64,000 bases of DNA from a virus: positions 29,765 through 93,764 of the IMG/VR virus record IMGVR_UViG_3300035703_000044; one strand, written 5' to 3'. Position numbers and translations under genes: made by a program. This document shows positions 26,468-32,707 of this stretch, one piece after another. The notes below the pieces were generated by a model. That model was not told the DNA's origin. It searched no databases and was given only the letters and a program-made list of their open reading frames with translations. The stretch's first letter is position 1. Each line of letters opens with the position of its first letter.

Positions 26468-27635
26468 GATTTCTTCTACGGAAGAAACCACACAAATTAA
26501 AGGAATGACGGTTTTTAACACTGAAAAAGTTGATACTAAGAAACAACCAATGTTTTTTGGTAAACCCCTTGGAGTCCAGAGATATGATTCATACAAATAT
26601 CCTGTATTCGATAAACTGACCACTCAACAATTAGGATACTTCTGGAGACCCGAAGAGGTGTCTCTCCAGAAGGATCGTGGAGATTATCAAACACTACGTC
26701 CAGAACAGAAACATATCTACACTTCTAATCTGAAGTATCAGATTATGCTTGATTCTGTTCAGGGACGTGGACCTGGAATGGCATTTATTCCTTATTGTTC
26801 TTTGCCAGAACTTGAGGCATGTATGGAAGTATGGGGATTTATGGAGATGATCCATAGTCGTTCATACACTTATATCATCAAGAATGTATACTCGGATCCT
26901 TCTGAGGTATTTGATACTATTATTACAGATAATCGCATTCTTGAACGTGCCAAGAGTGTAACTGAATCGTATGATGACTTTATTCAATCAGCACAATCTT
27001 ATGGTACATCCAATGCATGGATGCACAATCTTGAAGGAGTTTCATACGCAAGAGAAACAATTAACGATGTTAAAAGAAAACTCTATAGAGCAGTCGCAAA
27101 CGTTAACATTCTTGAAGGTATTCGCTTCTACGTTAGTTTTGCATGTTCTTTCGCATTCGGTGAACTTAAGCTCATGGAAGGATCCGCTAAGATCATCTCT
27201 CTTATCGCAAGAGACGAAAATCAACACTTAGCAATCACTCAAAATATTCTGAATAAGTGGAAAGAAGGTGATGATCCTGAGATGCGTCAGATCGCAAAAG
27301 AAGAAGAAGAGTGGGTTTATGCAATGTTTGATCGTGCAGTAAATGAAGAAAAGAAATGGGCAGATTATCTGTTCAAAGATGGAAGCATGATTGGACTTAA
27401 TGATAAACTTCTTCAACAGTACGTTGAATGGATTGCAAACAGAAGACTTAAAGCAATTGGGATGAAACCCCAGTACGATATTTCAGCAAACAATAATCCA
27501 CTTCCTTGGACTCAGCACTGGATTTCCTCTAAAGGTCTCCAGGTGGCTCCCCAAGAAACGGAAGTTGAAAGTTATGTGGTAGGTGGAATTAAACAAGATG
27601 TGAAAACAGACACATTTAGTGGTTTCAAACTGTAA
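26448..27635 (+). CDS. nrdB: Ribonucleotide reductase class I beta subunit
   Basis: A 395-residue di-iron radical subunit. The ligand-bearing helices include WGFMEMIHSRSYTYI (E..H) and IARDENQHLAITQ (E..H). A GTG start at 26448 has a strong RBS (GGAGGGAG) and overlaps nrdA by 20 bases. An ATG at 26505 (MTVFNTEKVDTKKQPMFFG) aligns exactly with the start of T4 NrdB but has the AAAGGA abutting it, so either is possible. A 7-bp hairpin lies between the two candidates. Confidence 0.94.
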   Translation: MNPVQFKISSTEETTQIKGMTVFNTEKVDTKKQPMFFGKPLGVQRYDSYKYPVFDKLTTQQLGYFWRPEEVSLQKDRGDYQTLRPEQKHIYTSNLKYQIMLDSVQGRGPGMAFIPYCSLPELEACMEVWGFMEMIHSRSYTYIIKNVYSDPSEVFDTIITDNRILERAKSVTESYDDFIQSAQSYGTSNAWMHNLEGVSYARETINDVKRKLYRAVANVNILEGIRFYVSFACSFAFGELKLMEGSAKIISLIARDENQHLAITQNILNKWKEGDDPEMRQIAKEEEEWVYAMFDRAVNEEKKWADYLFKDGSMIGLNDKLLQQYVEWIANRRLKAIGMKPQYDISANNNPLPWTQHWISSKGLQVAPQETEVESYVVGGIKQDVKTDTFSGFKL

Positions 27636-27660
27636 TAATATAATAAAATTTTATAGATAG

Positions 27661-27682
27661 GGGAGAGTAATCTCCCTTTTTT
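27661..27682 (+). terminator. Terminator after nrdB
   Basis: GGGAGA-GTAA-TCTCCC followed by six T. Confidence 0.85.
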
Positions 27683-27683
27683 A

Positions 27684-27839
27684 ATGCCTAAAAATCAACT
27701 CACTAAAGACGAACTGAAGGTTCGTGTATTAAAACTAAAAGATAGATTGCACAAGGACCAACCAAGTTGGGACTCTAAAGGACTTGCTCATAAATATCTG
27801 AATGAAGTTCTTGACATTATTGATGAGTATAGGTACTAG
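27684..27839 (+). CDS. Small conserved protein (51 aa)
   Basis: A 51-residue basic helical protein (MPKNQLTKDELKVRVLKLKD ... LNEVLDIIDEYRY) beginning right after the nrdB terminator. It overlaps the start of the next gene by 17 bases. Unknown function. Confidence 0.62.
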   Translation: MPKNQLTKDELKVRVLKLKDRLHKDQPSWDSKGLAHKYLNEVLDIIDEYRY

Positions 27840-28281
27840 TTGCAGTTATAATAATGGGTGGAAATATAAGAAACCTGAAGGACAATGTTTCGAGTCTGAA
27901 GACATAGGGGATAATTTTGGGTTTGTTTATCTCATTACAAACAAGATAAACTCCAAACAATACATAGGACGGAAATATTTCTGGCAGTTTAGGACCCCCA
28001 AAGGGAAAAAACGTAAAGTAAAATCAGAGTCTAATTGGAAGGATTACTATGGGTCTTGCCCAGAACTTAAAGAAGATATTGAAAAATACGGCAGAGAAAA
28101 TTTTGTTAGAGTTATTCTCTCATTACATAAAACAAAGGGCAAAACAAACTTTGAAGAGACAAGACAACTCTTCTGCCACAACGTCCTCACGGAATCACTT
28201 GACAACGGGGAACCAGCCTTCTACAATAGCAACATCCTCAACAGGTACTTCCGAAAAGATTACTATGGAAACACAGATTGA
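27823..28281 (+). CDS. GIY-YIG-like putative endonuclease
   Basis: A 152-residue protein. A GIY-YIG-like core is seen in FGFVYLITNKINSKQYIGRKYFW, followed by KSESNWKDYYGSCPELKEDIEKYGRENFV. No NUMOD repeats are present, unlike the two homing endonucleases in this window. It may be a resident endonuclease rather than a mobile one. The upstream ATG at 27802 is possible. Confidence 0.72.
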   Translation: MSIGTSCSYNNGWKYKKPEGQCFESEDIGDNFGFVYLITNKINSKQYIGRKYFWQFRTPKGKKRKVKSESNWKDYYGSCPELKEDIEKYGRENFVRVILSLHKTKGKTNFEETRQLFCHNVLTESLDNGEPAFYNSNILNRYFRKDYYGNTD

Positions 28282-28483
28282 ACCAGTGCCTTATGTGAGG
28301 GAGTGGTGTATTAATCGAATCCATTACCTTGCAGATCATGGTGGATTGGAAGATCAGTTCAATGCCGTCGCTCTTGCTGAAGAGTTTGATGAATGGATCA
28401 ACATTCCAGAAGGAGTTCAAGAACTTGATTATCTCTGTCTTGAAGAAGAAGGTTGGGGGGATCAAGAGGTTGATATTCGGTAA
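28265..28483 (+). CDS. Small acidic conserved protein
   Basis: A 72-residue protein (METQIEPVPYVREWCINRIH), acidic toward the C-terminus. It overlaps the endonuclease gene by 17 bases. No motif was recognised. Confidence 0.62.
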   Translation: METQIEPVPYVREWCINRIHYLADHGGLEDQFNAVALAEEFDEWINIPEGVQELDYLCLEEEGWGDQEVDIR

Positions 28484-28492
28484 ACCAAACAC

Positions 28493-28521
28493 TTGACTTT
28501 TACTAAATATTAACTTATTAT
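28493..28521 (+). promoter_or_regulatory. Sigma70-like promoter TTGACT-N17-TATTAT
   Basis: A well-spaced promoter whose predicted start point falls at the base of the terminator immediately downstream (28525-28553). Confidence 0.62.
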
Positions 28522-28524
28522 GTA

Positions 28525-28553
28525 AAATCCCACTCCAAAAGGGTGGGATTTTT
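28525..28553 (+). terminator. Terminator just downstream of a promoter
   Basis: An 11-bp stem AAATCCCACTC / GGGTGGGATTT (one G-U) and a T run. Confidence 0.8.
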
Positions 28554-28580
28554 ATTATTAGACTTTGATTTGATTTAGAG

Positions 28581-28620
28581 CCCAGGAAGGTGCCCCCCGA
28601 GAGGGGCGGTGTACCCCCCT
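28581..28620 (+). other. GC-rich structured leader upstream of rlpA-like gene
   Basis: Within an AT-rich genome this stretch holds runs of C6, G4 and C6. GCCCC (28592-28596) can pair with GGGGC (28603-28607). The same G4 can pair instead with the later C6 run. A switch-like or protein-bound leader for the following gene is possible. Confidence 0.45.
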
Positions 28621-28651
28621 TCTATTGGGATGTAGAGTTCTATTAAATTTA

Positions 28652-29014
28652 ATGCTTTTTAAAACACTTTCAATTCTTGTCTTTGGTCTTGTCGGACTGG
28701 CACCCGTAACAGCAAAGGCAGCGAGCGGATGTTCCCTCGCATCACATTATGGAGTCGGTGATGGATATCACGGGCAGACAACTGCCAATGGTGAAAGATA
28801 CAATGCTTATGGTAAATCAGTAGCACATAAAACACTTCCTTTTGGAACTAGATTGCGTGTAACCAATCAATCAAACGGTAAGTCTGTGATTGTGCGTGTA
28901 AATGATCGCGGTCCTTATATCGCGGGTAGAGACCTTGACTTGTCTTACGGTGCATTCTCTACTATTGCTTCACCCGGTCAAGGTGTTGCTAGGATTTGTT
29001 ACTCGCGGGTATGA
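28652..29014 (+). CDS. RlpA-like secreted double-psi beta-barrel protein
   Basis: A 120-residue protein. Residues 1-24 (MLFKTLSILVFGLVGLAPVT, AKAA) form a signal peptide. The mature part has the RlpA/expansin-like core: ASHYGVGDGYHGQTTANGER, THKTLPFGT-like AHKTLPFGTRLRV, and VNDRGPYIAGRDLDLS with the conserved Asp. RlpA-family proteins bind or cleave denuded peptidoglycan glycan strands in the periplasm. In a phage it could help lysis or remodel the wall. It is flanked by terminators. Confidence 0.85.
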   Translation: MLFKTLSILVFGLVGLAPVTAKAASGCSLASHYGVGDGYHGQTTANGERYNAYGKSVAHKTLPFGTRLRVTNQSNGKSVIVRVNDRGPYIAGRDLDLSYGAFSTIASPGQGVARICYSRV

Positions 29015-29038
29015 CGATCTGAAAAACTGAATAAATAG

Positions 29039-29067
29039 AGAGGAGTGGTTGCTACTCCTCTTTTTTT
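29039..29067 (+). terminator. Terminator
   Basis: An 8-bp stem AGAGGAGT / ACTCCTCT with a 7-base loop and seven T. Confidence 0.85.
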
Positions 29068-29478
29068 ATGTTTAATTTTAACTTCGGTAAGAAGAAACCA
29101 GATAAGAAGAAGATATTCATCATAAGTCTCGTACTCAGTGGTATCGTAGCAACCCTCTCACAATGCACAGGAGTGTCCCAGAAGACCCTGTGGGACCTTC
29201 TAGACGAGGTACAGAGGACTCTGTTCCCTCAGACCATAATCAATGATGTTCTGATCCAAGATCCAGACATCATAAAGAGAAGAGTTGAAAGGGATGTAGA
29301 CAGAGCCATAAGAGAATATGAGGACTTGACAAGAGACTCAGAACCACCTAGAGTACCTTTGCCACGGTTGATAGAGAAAGCTCCAGATGAAGCTTTATGT
29401 TATTCTGAAGAGTGTAAGAAACTTGGAGGAGAAATGAGACTCTGTGCCCCATGGCTTGACACCTGTAAAGAGGAGTGA
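29068..29478 (+). CDS. Membrane-anchored conserved protein
   Basis: A 136-residue protein with a basic N-terminus (FGKKKPDKKK), one hydrophobic segment (IFIISLVLSGIVATL, about residues 16-30) and a charged periplasmic-type remainder containing four cysteines near the C-terminus. The SQC after the segment is a poor lipobox. It starts immediately after a terminator and precedes the tRNA cluster. Confidence 0.68.
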   Translation: MFNFNFGKKKPDKKKIFIISLVLSGIVATLSQCTGVSQKTLWDLLDEVQRTLFPQTIINDVLIQDPDIIKRRVERDVDRAIREYEDLTRDSEPPRVPLPRLIEKAPDEALCYSEECKKLGGEMRLCAPWLDTCKEE

Positions 29479-29501
29479 TATACTAAACAAGTAAACAACA
29501 A

Positions 29502-29573
29502 GGGCTCATAGTTAAGCGGATATAACTACCGCCTTCTAAGCGGTCGTCCCTGGTTCGATTCCAGGTGAGCCTG
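29502..29573 (+). tRNA. tRNA-Arg (UCU)
   Basis: Acceptor GGGCTCA / TGAGCCT. The anticodon stem is ACCGC / GCGGT with loop CTTCTAA, anticodon TCT. The T arm is CCTGG-TTCGATT-CCAGG. Confidence 0.92.
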
Positions 29574-29602
29574 TTGACAATTATACTCAATTACTCTATA
29601 AT
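29574..29602 (+). promoter_or_regulatory. Consensus promoter TTGACA-N17-TATAAT between tRNA genes
   Basis: A perfect consensus with a 17-base spacer, starting directly after the discriminator base of tRNA-Arg and ending 9 bases before tRNA-Gly. Confidence 0.88.
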
Positions 29603-29611
29603 TGTCTTATT

Positions 29612-29682
29612 GCGAGTGTGGTGTAGTGGTAACATGCGAGCCTTCCAAGCTCTTGTCACGGGTTCGAACCCCGTCACTCGCT
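29612..29682 (+). tRNA. tRNA-Gly (UCC)
   Basis: Acceptor GCGAGTG / CACTCGC. The anticodon loop is CTTCCAA, anticodon TCC, on a GAGC / GCTC stem. The T arm is ACGGG-TTCGAAC-CCCGT. Confidence 0.93.
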
Positions 29683-29684
29683 CT

Positions 29685-29756
29685 CCTCTGGTAGTCTATT
29701 GGTAAGGACACCCCGACAAGGGAGTTGGAAATTGGGTTCGATTCCCAGACAGAGGT
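29685..29756 (+). tRNA. Degenerate tRNA-like element (anticodon uncertain)
   Basis: The acceptor (CCTCTG / CAGAGG), D arm (GTCT / GGAC) and T arm (TTGGG-TTCGATT-CCCAG) are recognisable and in the correct order. The middle does not fold into a 5-bp stem with a 7-base loop and U33. The best pairing is CCC / GGG around CGACAA, which would suggest GAC (Val), but a Val tRNA (UAC) lies nearby. It may be a decaying tRNA gene, a tRNA with a non-standard anticodon arm, or a sequence error. Confidence 0.5.
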
Positions 29757-29760
29757 ACAT

Positions 29761-29836
29761 TCCCCTATAGCTCAATTGGCAGAGCACGGAGCTGTTAACT
29801 CTGGGGTTGTTAGTTCGAGTCTAACTGGGGGAGCCA
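29761..29836 (+). tRNA. tRNA-Asn (GUU)
   Basis: Acceptor TCCCCTA / TGGGGGA. The anticodon loop is CTGTTAA, anticodon GTT. A CCA is encoded after the discriminator G, unlike most of its neighbours. Confidence 0.93.
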
Positions 29837-29837
29837 C

Positions 29838-29910
<73 letters not shown>

Positions 29911-29931
29911 CATAAATATTTCAAAAAGATA

Positions 29932-30369
29932 ATGGACGAGTTATACCAGTCATTACACAAAGCACAAACAAGTCTTTTTTGTTTAATGCAAAAGACTTGG
30001 GTATATCATTGGAATGTGGTTGGTTCGGATTTCTTTGAACTTCATGAAGCATTTGGTGAACAATATACTACAATGCAAGGTGAACTAGATAGATTGACTG
30101 AACATATGAGATATCTTCGCATGAAAGCTATCTCACCAATCAGTAGAGTCATTGAAACATGCGAGATTCCAGAAGCATCATCAAACCCAACTGATAAATC
30201 TATGGTTTCTCAGTTGCTTGCAGACAATAAAAAGATGATTGAACTTCTCACTTCTGTTGTAGAAGAATCTGAAAAAACAAAACAATATACTACATCAAAT
30301 ATTGCTCAGGATTTAATTGAAACACATGGCAAATTTGTTTGGATGTTACGATCGTATTTGAAAGAATGA
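29932..30369 (+). CDS. Dps-like ferritin with intact ferroxidase site
   Basis: A 145-residue four-helix protein of the Dps/ferritin superfamily. The signature YHWNVVGSDFFELHEAFGEQY is followed by GELDRLTEH. The potential iron ligands H26, H38, D53 and E57 have the same spacing (12, 15, 4) as H51, H63, D78 and E82 of E. coli Dps. It may protect DNA or the photosynthetic host from iron and peroxide. A CATAAATA element lies upstream. It follows the tRNA cluster and overlaps the next gene by ATGA. Confidence 0.85.
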   Translation: MDELYQSLHKAQTSLFCLMQKTWVYHWNVVGSDFFELHEAFGEQYTTMQGELDRLTEHMRYLRMKAISPISRVIETCEIPEASSNPTDKSMVSQLLADNKKMIELLTSVVEESEKTKQYTTSNIAQDLIETHGKFVWMLRSYLKE

Positions 30370-30539
30370 AAAAGAAAACCTTTAACAAACTTATTCAAAA
30401 ACCTTTGAGGTTTCATCATCAAGATATTCATGAGGAACTTGATATTATTAAGTTAGAACTATTAGAGATTAGGAGATTATTGCAAGATGTTAATCGTGAG
30501 ATGCCGAGATTGCAACAAGGAGATAACCAGCACGAATAA
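30366..30539 (+). CDS. Small hypothetical protein (57 aa)
   Basis: A 57-residue protein (MKKKTFNKLIQKPLRFHHQD) with a helical heptad segment LDIIKLELLEIRRLLQDV. It is coupled to the Dps gene and overlaps the next gene by 53 bases. Unknown function. Confidence 0.6.
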   Translation: MKKKTFNKLIQKPLRFHHQDIHEELDIIKLELLEIRRLLQDVNREMPRLQQGDNQHE

Positions 30540-30732
30540 AACTCAGGTGTGTGGTTGTCCAAATACTATGACTGTCAAAGGTGACAGTGTTTCAGCTGTT
30601 GACTTAAGTAGAGTAGTTATGGTAAACTCTACACAGAAAGAACAAAGAAATGTTCTGACTTCTCAAGATCTTGCTTTTCAGGAAGCAAGGAGACAACGCA
30701 AAGTTCGTAAACTGGACTTTGAGATTCGATAG
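30487..30732 (+). CDS. Small zinc-ribbon-like protein
   Basis: An 81-residue protein starting MLIVRCRDCNKEIT with CxxC and then CGCP, a likely metal-binding knuckle. The rest is charged, with a basic ARRQRKVRKL near the end. It ends one base inside tRNA-Ser. The family is common in cyanophages, function unknown. Confidence 0.68.
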   Translation: MLIVRCRDCNKEITSTNKTQVCGCPNTMTVKGDSVSAVDLSRVVMVNSTQKEQRNVLTSQDLAFQEARRQRKVRKLDFEIR

Positions 30733-30818
30733 GAAGGTCAAGCCGATAGGTGACGGCAGCTGTCTTGAAAACAGTCGAGGTGTTAAAGCCCTTAGGCGTT
30801 CGATTCGCCTACCTTCCG
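30732..30818 (+). tRNA. tRNA-Ser (UGA)
   Basis: Acceptor GGAAGGT / ACCTTCC. The anticodon stem is CTGT / ACAG with loop CTTGAAA, anticodon TGA. It has the long variable arm expected for Ser. Confidence 0.93.
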
Positions 30819-30889
30819 TTACATAAGATACAGATTTAAGATTTTGTTTCGTTTTCTGTATCGCAGTGTTACAGAATCCTGACATATAG

Positions 30890-30920
30890 TTGACTTTGAA
30901 AAACCAGTGATTAGTATATA
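30890..30920 (+). promoter_or_regulatory. Possible promoter TTGACT-N19-TATATA
   Basis: TTGACT at 30890-30895 and TATATA at 30915-30920 lie just upstream of a 49-aa ORF. The 19-base spacing is longer than at the other promoters here. Confidence 0.4.
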
Positions 30921-30941
30921 TTAGTAATACGAATCACAGAC

Positions 30942-31091
30942 ATGGACCAACATACCTATAATAATTGGGTCCGTATAAAGGAAACATTTGAAGCATCTGG
31001 TAATACAGATAATATGTTTTACAAGAGATCAGTGGAGATAGTTAAGACTAGAAGAGATCCCTTGGCAAAGTTTCTTGGAGATGAAAAGTAA
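30942..31091 (+). CDS. Small hypothetical protein (49 aa)
   Basis: A 49-residue ORF, MDQHTYNNWVRIKETFEASG onward, ending LAKFLGDEK, with balanced codon use and a promoter-like sequence upstream. The NNWVRIKETFE and KRSVEIVKTRRDPLAKFLG segments look protein-like. Confidence 0.6.
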   Translation: MDQHTYNNWVRIKETFEASGNTDNMFYKRSVEIVKTRRDPLAKFLGDEK

Positions 31092-31109
31092 GATTATACA
31101 TAGAGTACG

Positions 31110-31223
31110 ATGAGACATCTTGTTGTGGAATTACTTAATAATAATCTGTTCTTATTCATCTTGTGTTACCTCTTGACAATGGTTCCAATCTTGGGTATAA
31201 TGATCATACACAAAAACAAATAA
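31110..31223 (+). CDS. Possible 37-aa membrane peptide
   Basis: A 37-codon ORF encoding one transmembrane helix (LFLFILCYLLTMVPILGIMII), ending exactly one base before tRNA-Pro. It overlaps the tRNA promoter at 31173-31201, so the reading frame could be chance. The RBS is weak. Confidence 0.35.
   Translation: MRHLVVELLNNNLFLFILCYLLTMVPILGIMIIHKNK
31173..31201 (+). promoter_or_regulatory. Consensus promoter TTGACA-N17-TATAAT for tRNA-Pro
   Basis: A perfect consensus with a 17-base spacer, ending 22 bases before tRNA-Pro. Confidence 0.85.
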
Positions 31224-31297
31224 CGGGGTGTAGCTCAGTTTGGTAGAGCGCTGCTTTTGGGAAGCAGAAGTCGTAGGTTCGAATCCTGTCACCCCGA
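31224..31297 (+). tRNA. tRNA-Pro (UGG)
   Basis: Acceptor CGGGGTG / CACCCCG. The anticodon stem is CTGCT / AGCAG with a loop carrying TGG. The T arm is GTAGG-TTCGAAT-CCTGT (one wobble). Confidence 0.94.
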
Positions 31298-31313
31298 TCA
31301 TAAAACTCACTTT

Positions 31314-31541
31314 ATGAAAATGCAAGAAATTTCTGAACTTCAATCATTCACTGTAGAAGAGTTTCAAACTGACTTTGATAATCTTATGGATAGAGTAGAA
31401 CAAGGAGAATCGTTTATCATAACAAGTGAACATGGTAGTGCAGTTATGGTGCCATATAAAGAAGTGGTAGAAGTATTTGAAGAATGTGGTGTGAGTGAGG
31501 ATATAATACGCATTCACACCAACCACGAAGAAGGTTCATAA
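31314..31541 (+). CDS. Phd/YefM-like antitoxin domain protein (orphan)
   Basis: A 75-residue protein with the pattern of Phd/YefM antitoxins: FTVEEFQTDFDNLMDRVEQGESFIITSEHGSAVMVPYKEV. These proteins bind DNA and neutralise a cognate toxin. No toxin-like gene is adjacent, since both neighbours are tRNAs. It could block a host toxin or act as a regulator. The protein is acidic at the C-terminus (NHEEGS). Confidence 0.72.
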   Translation: MKMQEISELQSFTVEEFQTDFDNLMDRVEQGESFIITSEHGSAVMVPYKEVVEVFEECGVSEDIIRIHTNHEEGS

Positions 31542-31548
31542 TTTTCTC

Positions 31549-31620
31549 GGGACTGTCGCCTATTGGCTAAGGCCCACTGCTTATAACGGTGTGAACTGGG
31601 TTCAATTCCCAGCAGTCCTA
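31549..31620 (+). tRNA. tRNA-Ile (UAU)
   Basis: Acceptor GGGACTG / CAGTCCT. The anticodon stem is CACTG / CGGTG with loop CTTATAA, anticodon TAT, reading the AUA codon. Confidence 0.88.
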
Positions 31621-31623
31621 CTT

Positions 31624-31696
31624 GCTCCTTTAGCTCTCTGGTGAAAGCACTCTGCTCATAACAGAAGAAAGGTCAGTTCGATCCTGACAAGGAGCA
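31624..31696 (+). tRNA. tRNA-Met (CAU), elongator type
   Basis: Acceptor GCTCCTT / AAGGAGC. The anticodon stem is TCTG / CAGA with loop CTCATAA, anticodon CAT. It lacks the initiator-type acceptor end. A lysidine-modified Ile tRNA cannot be excluded from sequence. Confidence 0.88.
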
Positions 31697-31699
31697 CTA

Positions 31700-31719
31700 G
31701 GACAGAAACTCTTCTGTCC
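31700..31719 (+). terminator. Hairpin downstream of tRNA-Met
   Basis: GGACAGAA-ACTC-TTCTGTCC, an 8-bp stem. No U tract follows, so it may act as a processing signal or weak terminator. Confidence 0.45.
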
Positions 31720-31722
31720 ATC

Positions 31723-31751
31723 TTGACTTCTCCAAGTCAAACCCTTATAAT
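31723..31751 (+). promoter_or_regulatory. Promoter TTGACT-N17-TATAAT
   Basis: An exact 17-base spacer. The -35 lies in a second small hairpin (TTGACTT-CTCC-AAGTCAA). It drives the following small genes. Confidence 0.8.
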
Positions 31752-31773
31752 ACTAAGGTCAACATTCAAAACA

Positions 31774-31989
31774 ATGACTCTCAATTCCAAATTCAAGAAA
31801 GACATCCAAACCCTTCGTGGTGCAGCAAACGGTGAATTTTATCTTGATGTGAAGAATCCGAAACTTTACAAAAAGGTTCGTCGGTACTATGAAAGTGAAG
31901 GTGTAGTATTCTCTGGTGATCCTCTGGATGATTATGAAATGCTTATGGAATATGTGTATAGTGACCTTGAATCTGTGGAAGTAGCATGA
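31774..31989 (+). CDS. Conserved hypothetical protein (71 aa)
   Basis: A 71-residue protein (MTLNSKFKKDIQTLRGAANG). The motif KLYKKVRRYYESEGVVFSGDPLDDYEML is compact and well conserved in style with other cyanophage small genes. It overlaps the next gene by ATGA. Confidence 0.68.
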   Translation: MTLNSKFKKDIQTLRGAANGEFYLDVKNPKLYKKVRRYYESEGVVFSGDPLDDYEMLMEYVYSDLESVEVA

Positions 31990-32234
31990 CAACACGACTT
32001 CCTAAAGTTCTTTTGGAACGAGAAGGATATCGTTTCGTTGAAGTGGGTATTCTTGAAATCAACGGTAAACCTGATTACCGTATGCAAAAACAAAACGAAT
32101 ACACCAAACGTTGGAATGACATTTATCTTTTTGATAATGTTCTACAATGTTCTACTGCAATGGAAGATATTGAGTATGCGAAATGGTTAGATCCAGATCG
32201 TGTTCCTTGTTATGTGAGAGATGATGATGAGTAA
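31986..32234 (+). CDS. Conserved hypothetical protein (82 aa)
   Basis: An 82-residue protein (MTTRLPKVLLEREGYRFVEV), acidic at the C-terminus (RDDDE). No motif was recognised. It is coupled to the upstream gene. Confidence 0.66.
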   Translation: MTTRLPKVLLEREGYRFVEVGILEINGKPDYRMQKQNEYTKRWNDIYLFDNVLQCSTAMEDIEYAKWLDPDRVPCYVRDDDE

Positions 32235-32282
32235 ATAGTCACGGATGGACTATAACAGCACTGGTCGGGAGCAAAACCCCTT

Positions 32283-32516
32283 ATGTCTAAATCTGATATT
32301 CTCAGATACATTGGTAATGTTCTTCTCTTATCAGGATACTTTTTCCTTTTATGGGGAGATCCAAAATCTGGGTTATTAGTTAAGTGTATAGGAAATGCAT
32401 TTGTAATTCCCTTTGCACTTAAGTATAAGTTCTGGGACATTTTAATTCTATGTGGTTTTTATGCCGCGATTGAGATACCAAAACTTATACAACTTTTCTT
32501 AGTTTCTCAAAACTGA
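32283..32516 (+). CDS. Small integral membrane protein
   Basis: A 77-residue protein with about three hydrophobic segments (YIGNVLLLSGYFFLLW, LVKCIGNAFVIPFAL, WDILILCGFYAAIEI). Function is unknown. It precedes a structured non-coding stretch. Confidence 0.68.
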   Translation: MSKSDILRYIGNVLLLSGYFFLLWGDPKSGLLVKCIGNAFVIPFALKYKFWDILILCGFYAAIEIPKLIQLFLVSQN

Positions 32517-32539
32517 GTGGTGGAGTCAAATGACCCCTA

Positions 32540-32627
32540 TGAGTTTCTTGCTTCTCTCAAGAGCAAGTGGTGCGGATGGAGGTTACTCCCGCTGAGTTTC
32601 TTGTTTTCTCGTACTCAAAACAAGTGG
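32540..32627 (+). repeat. Two tandem hairpin repeats upstream of the glycan operon
   Basis: Unit 1 (32540-32570) and unit 2 (32593-32627) both begin TGAGTTTCTTG and end CAAGTGG. Each forms a hairpin, CTTGCT / AGCAAG in unit 1 and an 8-bp CTTGTTTT / AAAACAAG in unit 2. The different stems preserve pairing, which suggests a structured RNA. It resembles the context described for the cyanophage wcaG RNA motif, which I could not verify. Confidence 0.55.
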
Positions 32628-32644
32628 CGAGCCTGAGTTACATA

Positions 32645-32673
32645 AGAGGAGTTGCATAAACTCCTCTTTTTTT
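32645..32673 (+). terminator. Terminator before the glycan operon
   Basis: A 9-bp stem AGAGGAGTT / AACTCCTCT with loop GCATA and seven T. Confidence 0.88.
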
Positions 32674-32680
32674 GTATAAT
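32652..32680 (+). promoter_or_regulatory. Promoter TTGCAT-N17-TATAAT for the glycan operon
   Basis: The -10 TATAAT is at 32675-32680 and a 4/6 -35 is 17 bases upstream, inside the terminator hairpin. Confidence 0.5.
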
Positions 32681-32707
32681 AGATAGTACAGAGATTATTC
32701 ATTTTCT

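Noticed and set aside
31700-31719. Strong terminator after tRNA-Met
   Set aside because: The 8-bp hairpin is clear but has no U tract, so it is listed only as a weak or processing element.
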